A stretch of 64,000 nucleotides of DNA. It comes from Rhizomicrobium sp. (GTDB lineage Bacteria > Pseudomonadota > Alphaproteobacteria > Micropepsales > Micropepsaceae). A program made the position numbers and the translations under genes. Where the stretch lies: positions 2,356,001-2,420,000 of the forward strand of contig JBBCHM010000001.1 of assembly GCA_037200045.1 (NCBI GenBank), written 5' to 3'. Positions 63,268 to 64,000 of this stretch are shown here, piece after piece. The notes under the pieces are model-generated. The model ran no database searches, was not told where the DNA came from, and saw only the letters and a list, made by a program, of their open reading frames with translations. Position 1 is the first letter of the stretch; every line of letters starts with the position of its first letter.

Positions 63268-64000
63268 GCCGCCCTCAGCAGCTTGCGGTTGATCAGGCAT
63301 TCGGCGATCTGCACCGCGTTCAGCGCCGCGCCCTTGCGCAGATTGTCCGCCACGATCCACAGCGAGAGGCCGTGCTCGACGGTCGGGTCCTTGCGGATGC
63401 GGCTGACATAGGTCGCGTCCTCGCCGGCGCATTCGATCGGGGTGACGTAACCGCCGTCCTCGCGCTTGTCGACAACCAGGATGCCCGGCGCGGCGCGCAG
63501 GATCTGCCGCGCCTTGTCGGCGGTGATCGGCTGCTCGAATTCGATGTTCACCGCCTCGCTGTGGCCGATGAACACCGGCACGCGCACGCAGGTCGCGGTG
63601 AGCTGGATGTCGGGATCGAGGATCTTCTGGGTCTCGACCATCATCTTCCACTCCTCCTTGGTCAGGCCGGAATCAAGGAAGTCGTCGATCTGCGGGATGA
63701 CGTTGTAGGCGATCTGCTTGGTGAAGTGCTCGACCTCGACCGGATCGGCGACGAACACCGCGCGGGTCTGGCGGAACAGCTCGTCCATCGCCTCGCGCCC
63801 CGCGCCGGAGACGGACTGATAGGTCGAGACCACCACGCGCTTGATCCTGGCCGCGTCGTGCAGCGGCTTCAGCGCGACGACGAGCTGCGCCGTCGAGCAG
63901 TTCGGATTGGCGACGATGCCCTTCTTGATGCCGCTGAGCGCGTCGGCGTTCACTTCCGGCACCACCAGCGGCACGTCGCGGTCCATGCGCCAGGCGCTGG
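63264..64000 (-). CDS. asd: Aspartate-semialdehyde dehydrogenase (3' part)
   Basis: The C-terminal 244 codons of asd; the frame runs past the right edge. SAWRMDRDVPLVVPEVNADA opens the visible part. Active-site Cys in IVANPNCSTAQLVVALKPL, then VVVSTYQSVSGAGREAMDEL, TATCVRVPVFIGHSEAVNIE and GLSLWIVADNLRKGAALNAV. It makes aspartate semialdehyde for lysine, methionine and threonine synthesis, in line with lysA and metX in this window. GTGA overlap with the SnoaL-like gene. Confidence 0.96.
   Translation of the reverse strand, partial: SAWRMDRDVPLVVPEVNADALSGIKKGIVANPNCSTAQLVVALKPLHDAARIKRVVVSTYQSVSGAGREAMDELFRQTRAVFVADPVEVEHFTKQIAYNVIPQIDDFLDSGLTKEEWKMMVETQKILDPDIQLTATCVRVPVFIGHSEAVNIEFEQPITADKARQILRAAPGILVVDKREDGGYVTPIECAGEDATYVSRIRKDPTVEHGLSLWIVADNLRKGAALNAVQIAECLINRKLLRAA

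Overview
The window is GC-rich, densely packed chromosomal DNA from an alphaproteobacterium. The placement rests on several gene neighbourhoods typical of that class: ftsE beside a divergent zinc-ribbon/DUF3426 gene, argH-small lipoprotein-lysA-TIGR02302/DUF4175, tyrC beside DUF2125, gloB divergent from a methyltransferase, rpmI-rplT-pheS-pheT, metX-metW, and ethylmalonyl-CoA-pathway type genes. I cannot name a genus from sequence alone. No rRNA, complete tRNA, CRISPR array, prophage or insertion sequence was seen. Nearly all genes are housekeeping or metabolic, many translationally coupled through ATGA or GTGA overlaps.

Layout. 0-9 kb: the 5' end of a secreted beta-helix protein, a periplasmic cyclophilin coupled to an orphan gene, OsmC, an alpha/beta hydrolase, an OprB-type porin, an MFS transporter, a lysine-rich histone-H1-like protein, a methionine-sulfoxide repair pair (free-Met-R-SO reductase and MsrB), MscL and a VanZ-like protein. 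9-19 kb: rpmI-rplT, pheST, an uncharacterised membrane protein/VWA protein pair, a 2OG oxygenase, MAPEG, a His/Asp-rich lipoprotein, gloB and a methyltransferase. 19-26 kb: metXW, a chorismate mutase-hisC-tyrC operon, DUF2125 and a YcaQ-type glycosylase. 26-34 kb: class II ribonucleotide reductase carrying an intein, plsC, YdcF and ftsEX. 34-47 kb: DUF4175, lysA, lptM-like, argH, tlpA, a BrnT/BrnA toxin-antitoxin pair, a JmjC/cupin oxygenase facing a sulfotransferase, hydroxyacyl-CoA dehydrogenase with etfBA, a cytochrome c and a Bcr/CflA transporter. 47-56 kb: a PH-domain protein, ftsK, a DapC-like aminotransferase, and a surface-glycan-like cluster (nucleotidyltransferase-HAD, kinase, WavE-like protein, methyltransferase). 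56-64 kb: amt-PII, a UbiH-type hydroxylase, zapE, mesaconyl-CoA hydratase, a CitE-type lyase, a SnoaL-like protein and the 3' part of asd.

Two window-wide points matter to a reader. First, seven apparent frameshifts fall in five genes, all between 32.3 and 52.0 kb (ftsX, DUF4175, ftsK twice, the aminotransferase twice, the nucleotidyltransferase). Several lie in short G/C runs and the set includes the normally essential ftsK, so I read most of them as base-calling or assembly indels rather than gene decay. Second, intergenic palindromic repeats are common: a 77-94 nt TGTCAT...ATGACA family (three copies), a hairpin cluster at 33.9-34.06 kb, a REP-like unit at 10.15 kb and a 26-nt repeat present twice.

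The best candidates for something new are the four-TM/VWA gene pair (13.9-15.7 kb), the Lic-like headgroup-activation cluster (51.5-55.7 kb), and the homing-endonuclease intein placed immediately before the catalytic thiyl-radical cysteine of NrdJ. All functions are inferred from motifs read by eye; no database search was possible.
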